From Heliocidaris erythrogramma (taxonomy: Eukaryota > Echinodermata > Echinoidea > Camarodonta > Echinometridae): a DNA stretch of 64,000 bases. Positions 1-10,564 of the stretch are shown here, in pieces (position 1 is the first letter of the stretch; each line of letters starts with the position of its first letter). The stretch is taken from contig CM046854.1 of NCBI GenBank assembly GCA_025617745.1, positions 59,554,721 through 59,618,720 on the forward strand, read 5' to 3'. A program made the position numbers and the translations under genes. A model generated the notes under the pieces. That model was not told the origin of the DNA and did not search any database. It saw only the letters and a program-made list of their open reading frames with translations.

Positions 1-734
1 ATGCGTATTATAATTGTACCTTATACTATAGAAATAGTGCAATAAATCGAAAAAATATAAAAAAGGAATTCGACTCGTCATTATCCTCATTATTTTATGG
101 TACGAAAGTTTGATTACAATAATGCACAATTAAAGGTGATGGGAAACTAATTTTGCACTTCGCAGAGGCAGGTGAGCCAGTTCAAACCCGAAGACATTGG
201 CCGGGAAAAGCGAACCCACCTCAACAAAGTGGACATCACAAAGATGAGGCCAAATAAGTAATATGGAACGTCAGTGGCGCAGATAATCTATGAAGATTGA
301 AGAGCGCCATCAAGCTCCAACAACAACAACAACATCTCGGCTCATTATAGCAGTATATAGCAGCCGAAACGTCACAGACTTCCTACGTTTACGTTTGCAC
401 GTCGTGAGACAACTGATTAACTCTCTTCAATTATTCTTCAACCACGATGAACCTCTTCCAATCTATAATATAGTTGATTTCAAGTAATTTGTTATATACC
501 TGCGTGATAACCTGATGAGTGCAGCTCGAAAAGCTTCGCTATCATGTCTCTTTTTCGTGCCATATTGAAATTTTGTAGCACCTAGAAATTATTAGAGTCT
601 ATACAAGTTTCATGTACGGTACTATGGATAAGGTTAGTCAAATATTGTTTCATGTTTTTCTTTTTCTTTTTTAAATTAGTTAAGAATGGATATAAGACAA
701 ATATACCAAGCATTTACTTCGAAATTATAGTGGA

Positions 735-845
735 AATTATATATCTTCGGAGGGACTGGCATTAGTAACTATTTTTTTCCTTGGGGCTTTGCCCCTCGGA
801 AAAAATAGTACTATGCTAGTCCCTCCTCAGATAAATAATTTCCGT
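735..845. repeat. Hairpin repeat (MITE-like)
   Basis: Arms such as GGAGGGACTGGCATTAGTA and its diverged complement (tactatgctagtccctcct) surround a small second hairpin, ttggggctttgcccctc. This is typical of short non-autonomous elements. Confidence 0.6.
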
Positions 846-1711
846 TATATCCCTTCTATGGATATTCATGAGTATTCTAAATACATAATTGGTCAATTGA
901 TGATCACGTGATAAAATATAGTTGCAATTTGTGTTTGATTAAAACTTAAAAATCCATATCTTTCTTATTTCTTATCAGATTTTTTTTCAAACCTTCACTG
1001 ATCTGTTTCTTTTAACACGATAAAAACTATTTTCGAAAAATAAACTCAAGACAATTTCAATAGCCCTGTTTATAGAATGGGTTTCAGAATCCCTGCAATC
1101 TCATTGGTCAAGAGCTGTGCCTTGAATTTTACTGGCCTGCACGTTCGATATCAATAATTATTACGATCACTGACGATAGCCACTGTAAACATGCTATCGA
1201 TATTTATTTTAGCGAGTGCGAGAGTCTGAGCTGAGAGCCGCGATATACGACTTTTTAATGACGGAGAATTGCAAGATTTGAGACAAAATTCAGATGTTAA
1301 TGATAGTTGACTTCGGATTCTGATGGTAAGCCCAATAAAATCCGATTATAGGTCTACCTGTTTAAAAACAAGCAAACTGAAAAGGCGATTAAATGAAAAT
1401 TAGTGCAGTGTGAAACTGAAACTTCAAGGAGAGGGTTACTGTGTAGTACCGTACGCTGCACTGCACTGTGCAGTGCATACGGTACGGTGATTCACTACAG
1501 TCTACAGCGCAGCATACACTGGTCTGGGCTGGCCTGGATTATGGGAAGACCAGACTTAAAATTTGTTGATGCAAGACTAGAAGTTCTCTTTGCATTAATT
1601 CTTTAAATTACTTGCTTTAATGTAAATAGACTAGATTATATCTAACTTGGGCTTGTTGTTGACACTGACAGATTCTAAAATAAAAAAAGTTGACAGTCAT
1701 GACAGTATGAT

Positions 1712-2078
1712 GGGGGGACCTAAAGCTACGCACTTTGTTTTCAGCAGCTAAAAGGTCACATAAATCATTGGCTTGTCACCAATTTCATTCCATATCCTGA
1801 TTCTGGATATTCCAAAGTTGATTTGTGGAGAAAATTACGATGGGTGAATGTCAATAATGCACGTTTTCAGGTCGATATCAATGCCGATGTCAAATTTTGT
1901 TAAAAATGAAGGGGTCCTAAAGCTACGCACATGCAATAAATGAATGCAAATCTTGATATTGAAATTGACTGTGTGTATCGCGTGTGTGTTTTAGCCTGAT
2001 TTGAACGCGTTGCATTGCGCGTGTATGTGATTTGTATGGTGCGTAGCTTTAGGACCCGCGTAGCTTTAGGACCCCTTG
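1712..2078. mobile_element. MITE with doubled terminal repeats
   Basis: The motif GGGGTCCTAAAGCTACGCAC occurs as a diverged form at about 1712 and again at 1912-1934. Its complement GTGCGTAGCTTTAGGACC lies at 2039-2058, followed directly by a second complement at 2061-2078. Outer and inner inverted pairs are therefore nested. No coding capacity. Confidence 0.6.
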
Positions 2079-2388
2079 CCATACTGTCAGTAGTTAGCTT
2101 AGCCTTAGGGTCAAGACTCTAACACTGAAATAAAATGAAATTCTGAAATTTAACCTTAAATTAGCCAGATTTTCAGTTCTCTATGGAAGTCATTAAATTT
2201 CTAAAATCTATTTATGATGCATGGAAATGATTTACCAGTGCAAGCATGAAGCAGTGCCTTGTATAAGGTTTTTTTTCTCTTATCATGCGTCCGGTAAATT
2301 GGATCATGCGTCCGGTAAAATTTGGCCGGTAAATTGTTGCATGATACCAGTAATAATGCCATTTATCCTGTACGCCCATTCTATAAAA

Positions 2389-2551
2389 CAGATGATGCAC
2401 AGATTTATTTCGTGGGTCGGTAGAATTGTTTGCATTCGGTAAATTTGGCCTGGTCTAAAACACACTCGGCTGCGCCTCGTGTGTTTAAACCATGCTCAAA
2501 TTTACCTTATGCAAACAATTCTACCGACCCACTCATATCTGTGCATCATCT
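2389..2551. repeat. Long hairpin (about 75 bp arms)
   Basis: Arms read ACAGATGATGCACAG... and its complement ending CTGTGCATCATCTGT. Both arms contain the GGGTCGGTAGAATTGTTTGCA segment or its complement, and tcggctgcgcctcg is the loop. It looks like a fold-back element or MITE. Confidence 0.65.
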
Positions 2552-3549
2552 GTATACTGTCACCTTTAGAAATCTGCGAACATTACAATGGTGTATTACA
2601 TAATCCGAACCTGATTTCTATGGGCAGTAGCCTACAATAGGTTTTTGAAATTGCCCTTGAGTTTATTTTCGAAAGTAGTTCTTATCGTGTTTTTTTTAAT
2701 CTTTCTGCTTCTTTTATAAACAACTTGTAATCAGCTGAGGGTGGACTTTCCCTTTAAGTCATGTTAGGTTATTACATGGTTACAATACAAGACAAGCTGA
2801 AAAAGATGACTTGTGTGTACCAAAATTTAGGACGGACACATAGACAGTCCTTTGGTTTAGGGAATTAGAGTATGGATACAAGTTGAAAGTTTTGTCAAGA
2901 AATCTCCTAGATTGAATAGTTTTAAAGACAACTTGATAGTTCTGCTAGCTGTAGAAAACGTTTAAGTGAATATCGTTCACCTTGTATATTGATTAACGGG
3001 TGCTTCCTTTGAAATTTTATTCAAATACATTTCTCTATGAAATTTACTTGTTTATTCACAGACTTTTGATGACATGAAGCTTTTGAAACTGAATGAATGA
3101 CACCACTCATTGTTATTGGTGCTTTCATTGGTATTTTTCGAACGACCCCCCCCCCCCCCCCCCCCTCCGTTGTCGAGCAGAGGTCCGCTTGAAAAAAAAA
3201 AGATAAATAAAAAAGGAAGAAGCGAGGGGAGAAATGATGGAAAGGGAAAATAACATGATAAAATATCGGTCTTTCCGTCTATTTTAATACATTTTATTTA
3301 AATTTTGTCCCGTAACTTCCTAATCTGACAAATCTAGTATTTATCAATGTCGTCTTTCACCATTCATTTTTGAATTTTGTACATTGTGCCATATTGCAAT
3401 CGTTTTTGTTTCAAAGCGTCATTTAAAGAATTATTCAAATTCGTTGGGGGGGGGGGGGGTTCAGAGGTTCGCACCCCCCCCCCCCCCCCCAGCTCCTAGC
3501 TGACGAGCAGAAATCTGCTTGAACAACACCAAAAAGGAATCGTAAGGCG

Positions 3550-3832
3550 AAACAATTCTCCAAAGTGAAATCAGAATAGTGGTGTTTAGGTTAAAAATTT
3601 GAAACATTTCCACACCAACTGGCTTTAATAGGGGAGGGGCGCCAAGGGGGTAACATGAAAGGGGAGGGAGGAAGGAAAGTGGAAAATAATGTGAGATAAT
3701 AGAGTTTACAGTCAATTTGAAAAAAAAAAAAATTTGCTTTTGTCCTGCAACTGCATAATATTCCAGAGTCATTTATAAGGCCTAGTCAATTTACGTATTT
3801 GGCCATTCATTTTCGGAATTTATTTTTCATTT
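3550..3832. repeat. Source copy of a 281 bp segment repeated at 5847-6127
   Basis: The segment starts aaacaattctccaaagtg and ends ggaatttatttttcat. It is nearly identical to 5847-6127, differing mainly in A-run length and a few bases. Confidence 0.75.
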
Positions 3833-4076
3833 TGCTAACGATTTTGCCAAAGACTGAAAGAGTTCAAAGAATTATTCAAAACTGTCACCCGGTCGTTGTA
3901 AGGTGGATATAGATATTGTGTATAGATATTAAATATGCAGCAATACGTTTTTGAAAATTTCCATTACAAGGATACCAGATAATATGTATATATACATGTA
4001 TATATATATATATATATGTTGTTGCTGCTACACATAGCAGCAACAACATCAACAACTCATCACGAGCCATTAGATC

Positions 4077-4105
4077 CTGAAGAAGGCCTAAATAGCCGAA
4101 AGCTC
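4077..4105 (+). other. Degenerate hammerhead-ribozyme-like motif
   Basis: CTGAAGA, stem GGC..GCC (4085-4087 with 4095-4097) and GAAA (4098-4101) keep the order of a hammerhead core with one change (CTGAAGA for CTGATGA). It lies between TA microsatellites, as does the better copy at 29258. Activity is doubtful. Confidence 0.35.
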
Positions 4106-4398
4106 GATTAAAACGTGTATGTATACCAGCTACGTCTTTGTACAGTTCCTAGACTTTTCTTCTGTTTACGCATATCTATATCTGGAACACCGTCGGTCAT
4201 GTATAAGTTGAGCATCGTTACACTCCTATATATATATATAATTATATATATATATATATATAATTATATATATCTATCTTCAATATTTTGTTTTGTTGCT
4301 GTAATGAGTACATGGAAAACCACAATTTATGTGAATGTGTTAACCTGTATAAATAACAGAAACAAATGAATAAATAAATTAATATTATTCTGTACTAG

Positions 4399-4755
4399 CT
4401 CCTCCTGGTGAACCGTACCCAATAATCCAAGAATGTACCGGGAAATATGTACACCCTGGAGCCTGTACTTTTACCGTCGATTCAACATCAAAACTCACCT
4501 GCCTTGTGGAGGGATACTATCCAGACATCGAGCTCTACTTCCTACATGGATCTGATATTGTGACATCCACTGAATATCGAGAATGGAACAACACCGATGG
4601 GACAAAAAATAAAAATGTGACAGTTTTGATCAGCGTAAGTGACGAACCCTACCAATGCGTGGCCTCCGGATTGCCCGGTATTGCTGGAAACAGAACCGTT
4701 TCAGCCTTTGTCGAAGCCCGTTCTGAAGATCCAAATGCTGCTGCAATCGTTGTTC
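4399..4755 (+). CDS. Exon: immunoglobulin-like extracellular domain
   Basis: The acceptor is ctgtactag and the donor gtaagt at 4756; the exon is 357 bp, phase 1-1, as is usual for Ig-domain exons. It encodes about 119 residues. The B-strand motif LTCLVEGYYPD (Cys about residue 35) and the F-strand YQCVASG (Cys about 87) form the canonical Ig disulphide pair, with C1-set-like spacing. The usual core Trp is not in its normal place. Two extra cysteines (about residues 13 and 23) may make a second bond. Three N-glycosylation sequons (NNT, NVT, NRT) support an extracellular location. The exon ends with the hydrophobic NAAAIVV, which runs into the membrane helix of the next exon. The ligand cannot be predicted, and earlier Ig exons may lie upstream. 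Confidence 0.85.
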
Positions 4756-6492
4756 GTAAGTTTTAGCAATAACTTTTTATTTTATTTGCTTGAATAGGAT
4801 GTTAGGCCGAATGAAATTGATTCCGATTTTCTCGTCGCCTCCTCATTCTTATTTTTAACCCGCCTCATTTTTTTTTAATACCCAATATTTATGTTACACA
4901 TGAAGAAAGAAGAATCTGATGAAACCTAGACAATGAGAATCACAAAACTAATATATGTAGTGCGGTGTCAACTTGTTTTCAGCCCGTTAGTGCATAGCTA
5001 TGTAGAATTTCATTTCAAAGATTTTGAGTTGAATTTGATCCAACAGCATTTGTTGAAAATATCAATTTGATAAAAATATCTAATCTATAATTAGATTTTA
5101 CATGGCCATATGCATTATATTTATTTCATAAATTGGAAAATGAAGGAACATTCTTATACAATAAGAATGATGAAATATCACTGCGGACTACGCAGGTGTT
5201 ATGGGTATGTAAAATATTCCGAATACCACATAAATTAAATAGCATTAACAAATGCACTGCACTCAGTTAAGTCACAATGAGACGGATAATGAACTCGACA
5301 AGTCTCGTTCATTATCCCATTGTGTCTTAACAACCGTGCAGTGCATATTCAATATTGCACTCGCAAACATGCATTATTTGTATAATAACATCTCATGGTT
5401 TGGGGTACGTGCGCGTAACGCGTAAAAAAGTGAGCACGCGTTTAAATACGCAAAGGTTCATACAATGGAAGTATTGAGCAGCTCTTCCGAGATGCTTGGG
5501 TAAGGACAAAATAATGTTTTTTCTACCCGTGTTTCATATTGAAGTCAATACAAAAACATAAGGACATAATGGTGAAAATTGAGGAATTGGGTTTCATACA
5601 AGTAATAATAATAATATTGAATGGGTTTTTTTTCGTGGGACACAACGGTATATCGCACTCGCTTTGAAAATATTTCACTCGTCGTGCCGACTCGTGAAAT
5701 ATGCTAATAGCTAGTGCGATATATTTTTGTATCCCACTCAAGGCCATTCAATATTATATAAATATTCCATATTTAGGTTCTCTACGCGTAAGGAGCATTC
5801 AAGATGTTTCAATTTACATTATACATTATCCACTTATCAGCCCTACAAACAATTCTCCAAAGTGAAATCAGAATAGTGGTGTTTAGGTTAAAAATTTGAA
5901 ACATTTCCACACCAACTGGCTTTAATAGGGGAGGGGCGCCAAGGGGGTCACGTGAAAGGGGAGAGAGGAAGGAAAGTGGAAAATAATGTGAGATAATAGA
6001 GTTTACAGTCAATTTGAAAAAAAAAATATTTGCTTTTGTCCTGCAACTGCATAATATTCCAGAGTCATTTATAAGGCCTAGTCAATTTACGTATTTGGCC
6101 ATTCATTTTCGGAATTTATTTTTCATAACTCGTGAAATATGCTAATAGCTAGTGCGATATATTTTTGTATCCCACTCAAGGCCATTCAATATTATATAAA
6201 TATTCCATATTTAGGTTCTCTACGCGTAAGGAGCATTCAAGATGTTTCAATTTACATTATACATTATCCACTTATCAGCCCTACGCATTTACCCCACACC
6301 ATATTCTTAAAGTCATGTTTGTCAGTTATGAATTATACAAATCAAATTATTGTAGGGTTTTCATAACCTCATAGGATAAATGTATAGCAATGATGCTTAT
6401 CATTTTCTTGACATAAGAAACGGAGTAATTTCACATTATTGTTATCGTGTTTTTCTAAATGCATTTGTTTCTGCATGATTTTGTTGATCAAG
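4756..6492. other. Intron 1 with hairpins and a templated duplication
   Basis: Contains hairpins at 5252-5346 and 5607-5757 and the 157 bp duplication that flanks the 281 bp insert (5690-6284). No further exon seen. Confidence 0.6.
5690..6284. repeat. 157 bp direct duplication flanking a copied 281 bp insert
   Basis: 5690-5846 and 6128-6284 are essentially identical 157 bp copies (actcgtgaaatatgc to cagccctac). Between them lies a copy of 3550-3832. The first copy starts next to the loop of the hairpin at 5607-5757, so the duplicated unit begins with that hairpin's right arm. Confidence 0.8.
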
Positions 6493-6564
6493 CTGTACTT
6501 ATGGTTCTTGGAGTATGCCTTTCCATAGCTGTACTTTTCAAATCTTATCGTGGAAATGGCAGAG
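6493..6564 (+). CDS. Exon: transmembrane helix and stop-transfer
   Basis: This is a 72 bp exon, too short to show up as an ORF. Its acceptor is ttgttgatcaag and its donor gtgagt at 6565. Joined in phase 1 to the Ig exon it reads P then VLMVLGVCLSIAVLF followed by KSYRGNGR. With the preceding AAAIVV this makes a hydrophobic helix of about 21-23 residues with basic stop-transfer residues, so the protein is type I with a cytoplasmic C-terminus. The donor keeps phase 1, so it could splice to any later exon of the gene. The next recognised exon is 14.5 kb downstream; small exons in that repeat-filled intron cannot be excluded. Confidence 0.8.
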
Positions 6565-6904
6565 GTGAGTTTTATGATCAGGAGTATTCAATTATGTAGA
6601 TTTAGAATTCATATTGTAAATTTGTTACAATTTTCGTCATAATCTAACGCGCGAAACATGAGGAGTTTCCGAATAAATGTGAGTAGAAATTTCAAATAGC
6701 AAAATGAAAGAATTTTTCCTATGACTAATGACCTTTCGGAGGATAGGGAAGTCACTAGTGGAAAATCGACGCTCCTGATTGGCTTATAAACTCTAGAGAT
6801 GTGATTCAGTCGTTTCATTACAGTACTACATGCATCCAGTGTACAGTACATGCAGCGGGCAATTACTACTTAGTATCGATATCCGGATTAAGCTATCGAA
6901 CATA

Positions 6905-8080
6905 TCCATCTGTTTCAGATCTATGGGTCTAGATGGCGAGGAAATAGTAATAATTGAAGAAATATATGCATATATTCCAGTAGAATTGAAAGTTGAAGTA
7001 AGGAGGAATACTTCAATTGATGGTTTAAAGATCGACTTTATGTTCTGTAAAAAGGTTTTCCAGTTTGAATCGGTTCGTTCAAAAAATTTGTATAGAGCAT
7101 GTATTAAAAATAAGGTCGATACTCCAGTTAGCTTTCACAATCTAGAACTATCATATAACATGTCTGAAAAAGAAATTGAAAAGGTATTTTATCGTCCTAG
7201 ATCGTGCACATTGGATAATAAGTTGAGAGAATTTCAATTTAAATTATTATATAATATCATCTTTGTAAATCACCATTTATATAGGTTTAAATTTATATCG
7301 AGCAATAAATGCTCTTTTTGTGGTAAAGATGAAGAAACCTATAAACATTTATTTTATGAATGTGAAATGGTTAAAATATTATGGAAATTGTGTAGCAATT
7401 TCTTAAATTTTTCAGTTCTTAAGGAATTAAGTTGGAAGGATATCCATGTTGGATTAGAGGAGACAGCTGAAAATAGACAATTACTTAATCATATTATTTT
7501 ACTCATTAAATATTTAATATACCACGGAAGGGGGAAGAATAAACCACCAACTGCTGAAGAGATACAAGAAAAGCTAATTAAAAGTAAAGAAGAAGAAAAG
7601 AAGATAGCAATAGAGCGAAAAACATTAACACAACACTATAAAAAGTGGGAACATTTAAGGTATTGAGAATCAACTAAAGAAGGATGGGGAGGGGAAGGGT
7701 TCGGTGGGTCTGCGCGCGTCCGAGGTTGACCGATCTGTGCCGCTGTGGACTGCCCTCATTTTTTTTCCCCTTTGTTTTGTTTCGTTTTTTTTTTTGGCGT
7801 TTATGTGTTTTGTGAGTGCGGGAGAGTGTTTTTTTCTCCTTATTCATTCAGTGTCATTTCATTGAGCAATTTCTGTATATTAGGCTGTTGTGTACATGCT
7901 TTACGAAATTGTTAATTTATATTGTTACATTTTGTATTATTTGAACTGAATGATATATTGTTACATTTTGTATTATTTGAACTGAATGATATATTGTTAC
8001 ATTTTGTATTATTTGAACTGAATGATATATTGTTACATTTTGTATTATTTGAACTGAATGATTTTAATAAATATTATTAC
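6905..8080 (+). mobile_element. 5'-truncated L1/Tx1-like LINE (copy A)
   Basis: A single open frame to 7666 (LINE part from about 6922) encodes the C-terminal part of a LINE ORF2. It begins MGLDGEEI and carries the zinc-binding CSFCGKDEETYKHLFYEC (zf-RVT type) at 7309-7362. The polymerase and endonuclease domains are missing. The 3' UTR contains four 36 bp direct repeats (7921-8060) and ends near an AATAAA. It matches copy B at 13600-14757 closely, so both belong to one family. It is inserted in the large intron in the same sense as the gene. Confidence 0.8.
7921..8060 (+). repeat. Four tandem 36 bp units in the LINE tail
   Basis: The unit attgttacattttgtatta... repeats at 7921, 7957, 7993 and 8029 with no or very few changes. 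The sister element at 14690-14757 has only one unit, so the array arose in this copy or its parent. Confidence 0.85.
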
Positions 8081-8691
8081 AAAACAAAAAAAATATGTTT
8101 ATGGCAGAGGAGAGATTCTGCCATAAAGTTATTTCGGCAGTGGGTGGGTGTGTTGCCGGCTTCTTCTTAGTGAGCCCTAATCCTAACAGGCAAATTATAT
8201 CAAGAGACAAAGGCTTGGGTGTTCATTCTTCGTTGGTAATTTAGTTTTATGGCAACTTGTTCTAACTTGTTACACTGGTCGTTTGGTATGCAACCGGCAT
8301 GACGGGGGTTAGTAACTGTTTATGTTGCAAATACTTCAAGAGAAAGTTTGGGGGCACATTTTATCAAAGATTATTTAGTGACAATAATTATTTTTGCAAC
8401 AGGGGGAAATGTAAAAAAAATATCATATATAAGCCCAGTTGAGGTGAATGTATCTGTTTAACGGCTTATGATGCAAATTCTTCCAGAGAATTTTTTTTTT
8501 TTTTTTTAATTTATTGAATAACTTTTCTCTAATTATAGTTAACTAGGTACATTGTTCAATTGAGATTATACTGTAAACTATCAAAATTACAAGCATAGGG
8601 AGAGGGTAGTGTCACAAGAACTCAAATGTCCACGGGGTCTTTGTATAAGACACGTCTTCTCTTGATAGGGTCTCCTTGTTTGTTTTATGTA

Positions 8692-10362
8692 CAGTTAACA
8701 ACAAAATTATTCATACCCCTGGAAAATTCTAGTTTTTTGCATTTTTCCTAAAAATGAATGGTTAACTGAATTTAATTACACATCACTTGAATACATTTAG
8801 TTATCATCTGCAAATGAATGCTGTTTCTGGTTTCACCTCATTTGCATAACAATAGAAAAGGTGAATTATCCAAACTGGGTGATGTTCAAAATTATTCATA
8901 CCCTTGGTGATCTATTGACTTTGTCAATGAGTATGAATCCAGTCCTTGTGATTAATGCTCGTAACACTTTCTTCACACTGTCACAATGCTTCTGGAGGTC
9001 TCTACTGAGATATCAGGCCAATACCTGGTCTCCAAAGGCCCAATCGCCTTGAGGATGTTGTCCACACATGCCATCACCTGGTCTTCAGGGGATTTGGTGG
9101 ATTTAAAGCAGATTTTGTGTTTGCAGGTGGTGTAGTTTTAGACGTCATGAGGATAGAACTATGATATTGATATTTCGTTAATATTCCTTACATTTTAATG
9201 ACAATTCTGTATTTCTAAGTTGAAACAAAGCACTCTTCCTGGAGGGACTTCCCTAGAGGCCTTCACTGTTGCACTGTCAAGGGAAGGTATTTCCTGATAC
9301 TTTTGTTCCATTATTATTAAGAATGTTTAGGGAGGCCATGGTAGTTGTCTAAAGGTTGGATGGTGCCAATTTTATCAGTTTATTCAGTTACACTGATTGA
9401 CACATTTTTGATATGGACACCTGCAAGTGGGTACTCTAGTGAAGCTTAAAATACTCTGATCTTTATGTTCCAGTGCACTGTCAAAGTGGTAGCATTTTGT
9501 GCACTGCAGCTGGTAACATGGAGGGCACATGGTATAAATTTGGTTTACATTCATTTTGATATCAAGGATTGTAGCTTTCATACCAAAGATACAAAGAATA
9601 TACCATATGAAGATGATATACAGTAACAGTCAATGTGGGATGTGTATGGTACTCAAAGGTTACATTCTGTTATTCATGGTGACCTGACGTTAGAGTCATG
9701 CAATGACTTTAATATCACCAACATGGCCTTCCTGAGCACTCTGATTAAGAATGGGGCCAATGAATAAAGGTGAACCCTCCCACAGGCAGTGCAAAAGGGA
9801 AGGGCTCTTCAGGAATGGTGCTTTGCTTCATAAGTAGATACAGAATTTTCATTAAAATGCATGGAATAAATGACCGAAAATTTCAATATCATAGTCCTGT
9901 CATCATGAAGTCGATAACTGCATCACCTGTAGGACACGAAATCTAATGAACTCCCTGAAGGTCAGGTGAAGGCATGTGTGGACAACATCCTCAAGGAGAT
10001 TGAGCCATTTGAGAACAGGTACTGGCCTGATATCCCAGCAGAGACCCCTCCCCGGAAGCCTTGTGATGGTGTATTAAAATAAAGTGAATTACAAGCATTA
10101 ATCACAAGGATCGGATTCATACTGATTGACAAAGTCAATAAATCACCAAGGGTATGAATAATTTTGAACATCGCCCAGTTTGGATAACTCACCTTTTCTA
10201 TTGTTATGCAAATGAGGTGAAACCGGAAACGGCATTCATTTGCAGATGATAACTAAATGTATTCAAGTGAAGTGCAAGTAACTTCATTTAACCATTCATT
10301 TTTAGGAAAAATGCAAAAAACTAGAATTTTCCAAGGGGTATGAATAATTTTGTTGTTAACTG
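8692..10362. mobile_element. 1.67 kb fold-back Tc1/mariner-like element
   Basis: It is flanked by TA at 8690-8691 and 10363-10364. The ends are CAGTTAACAACAAAATTATT and its complement. Inverted arms continue for about 650 bp (8692 to about 9345, about 9690 to 10362), leaving a loop of about 350 bp. Inside each arm the motif AAAATTATTCATACCC recurs about 188 bp from the outer copy (8701 and 8889; 10149 and 10334), like the IR/DR layout of Tc1-type transposons. No transposase frame was recognised, so it is non-autonomous. Confidence 0.8.
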
Positions 10363-10564
10363 TATATGTCTTGTATGTTTTTTTTTTGTTTTTTTCTTTG
10401 TTTCTTTCCTTGTTTCTTTCCTTGGTGTCAGTTAGCAGCGGCATTTTGATCTCGGTCAGCTTTAGGTGGGGTGCAACGGTCTTCCTCTTCTCATCCTGCA
10501 TTATAATCCCCTCCTCATACCCTTATGTATAAGCCTAAATCTTCCATTTGCAATTTTATATAGG

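Larger units (their letters stand above)
1..4398. other. Upstream non-coding region with hairpin repeats
   Basis: No exon was recognised. It contains inverted repeats at 735-845, 1447-1488, 1712-2078 and 2389-2551, a GC-homopolymer-rich paralogous pair (3120-3440 and 3445-3832), and TA microsatellites around a hammerhead-like motif (3985-4270). The short ORFs here show no family features. Confidence 0.6.

Noticed and set aside
6830-6920. N-terminal extension of the LINE protein in copy A
   Set aside because: It has no counterpart in copy B and belongs to another repeat shared with 18275-18470.
7921-8060. CRISPR-like direct repeats
   Set aside because: The 36 bp units are contiguous without spacers and sit in a LINE 3' UTR in animal DNA.
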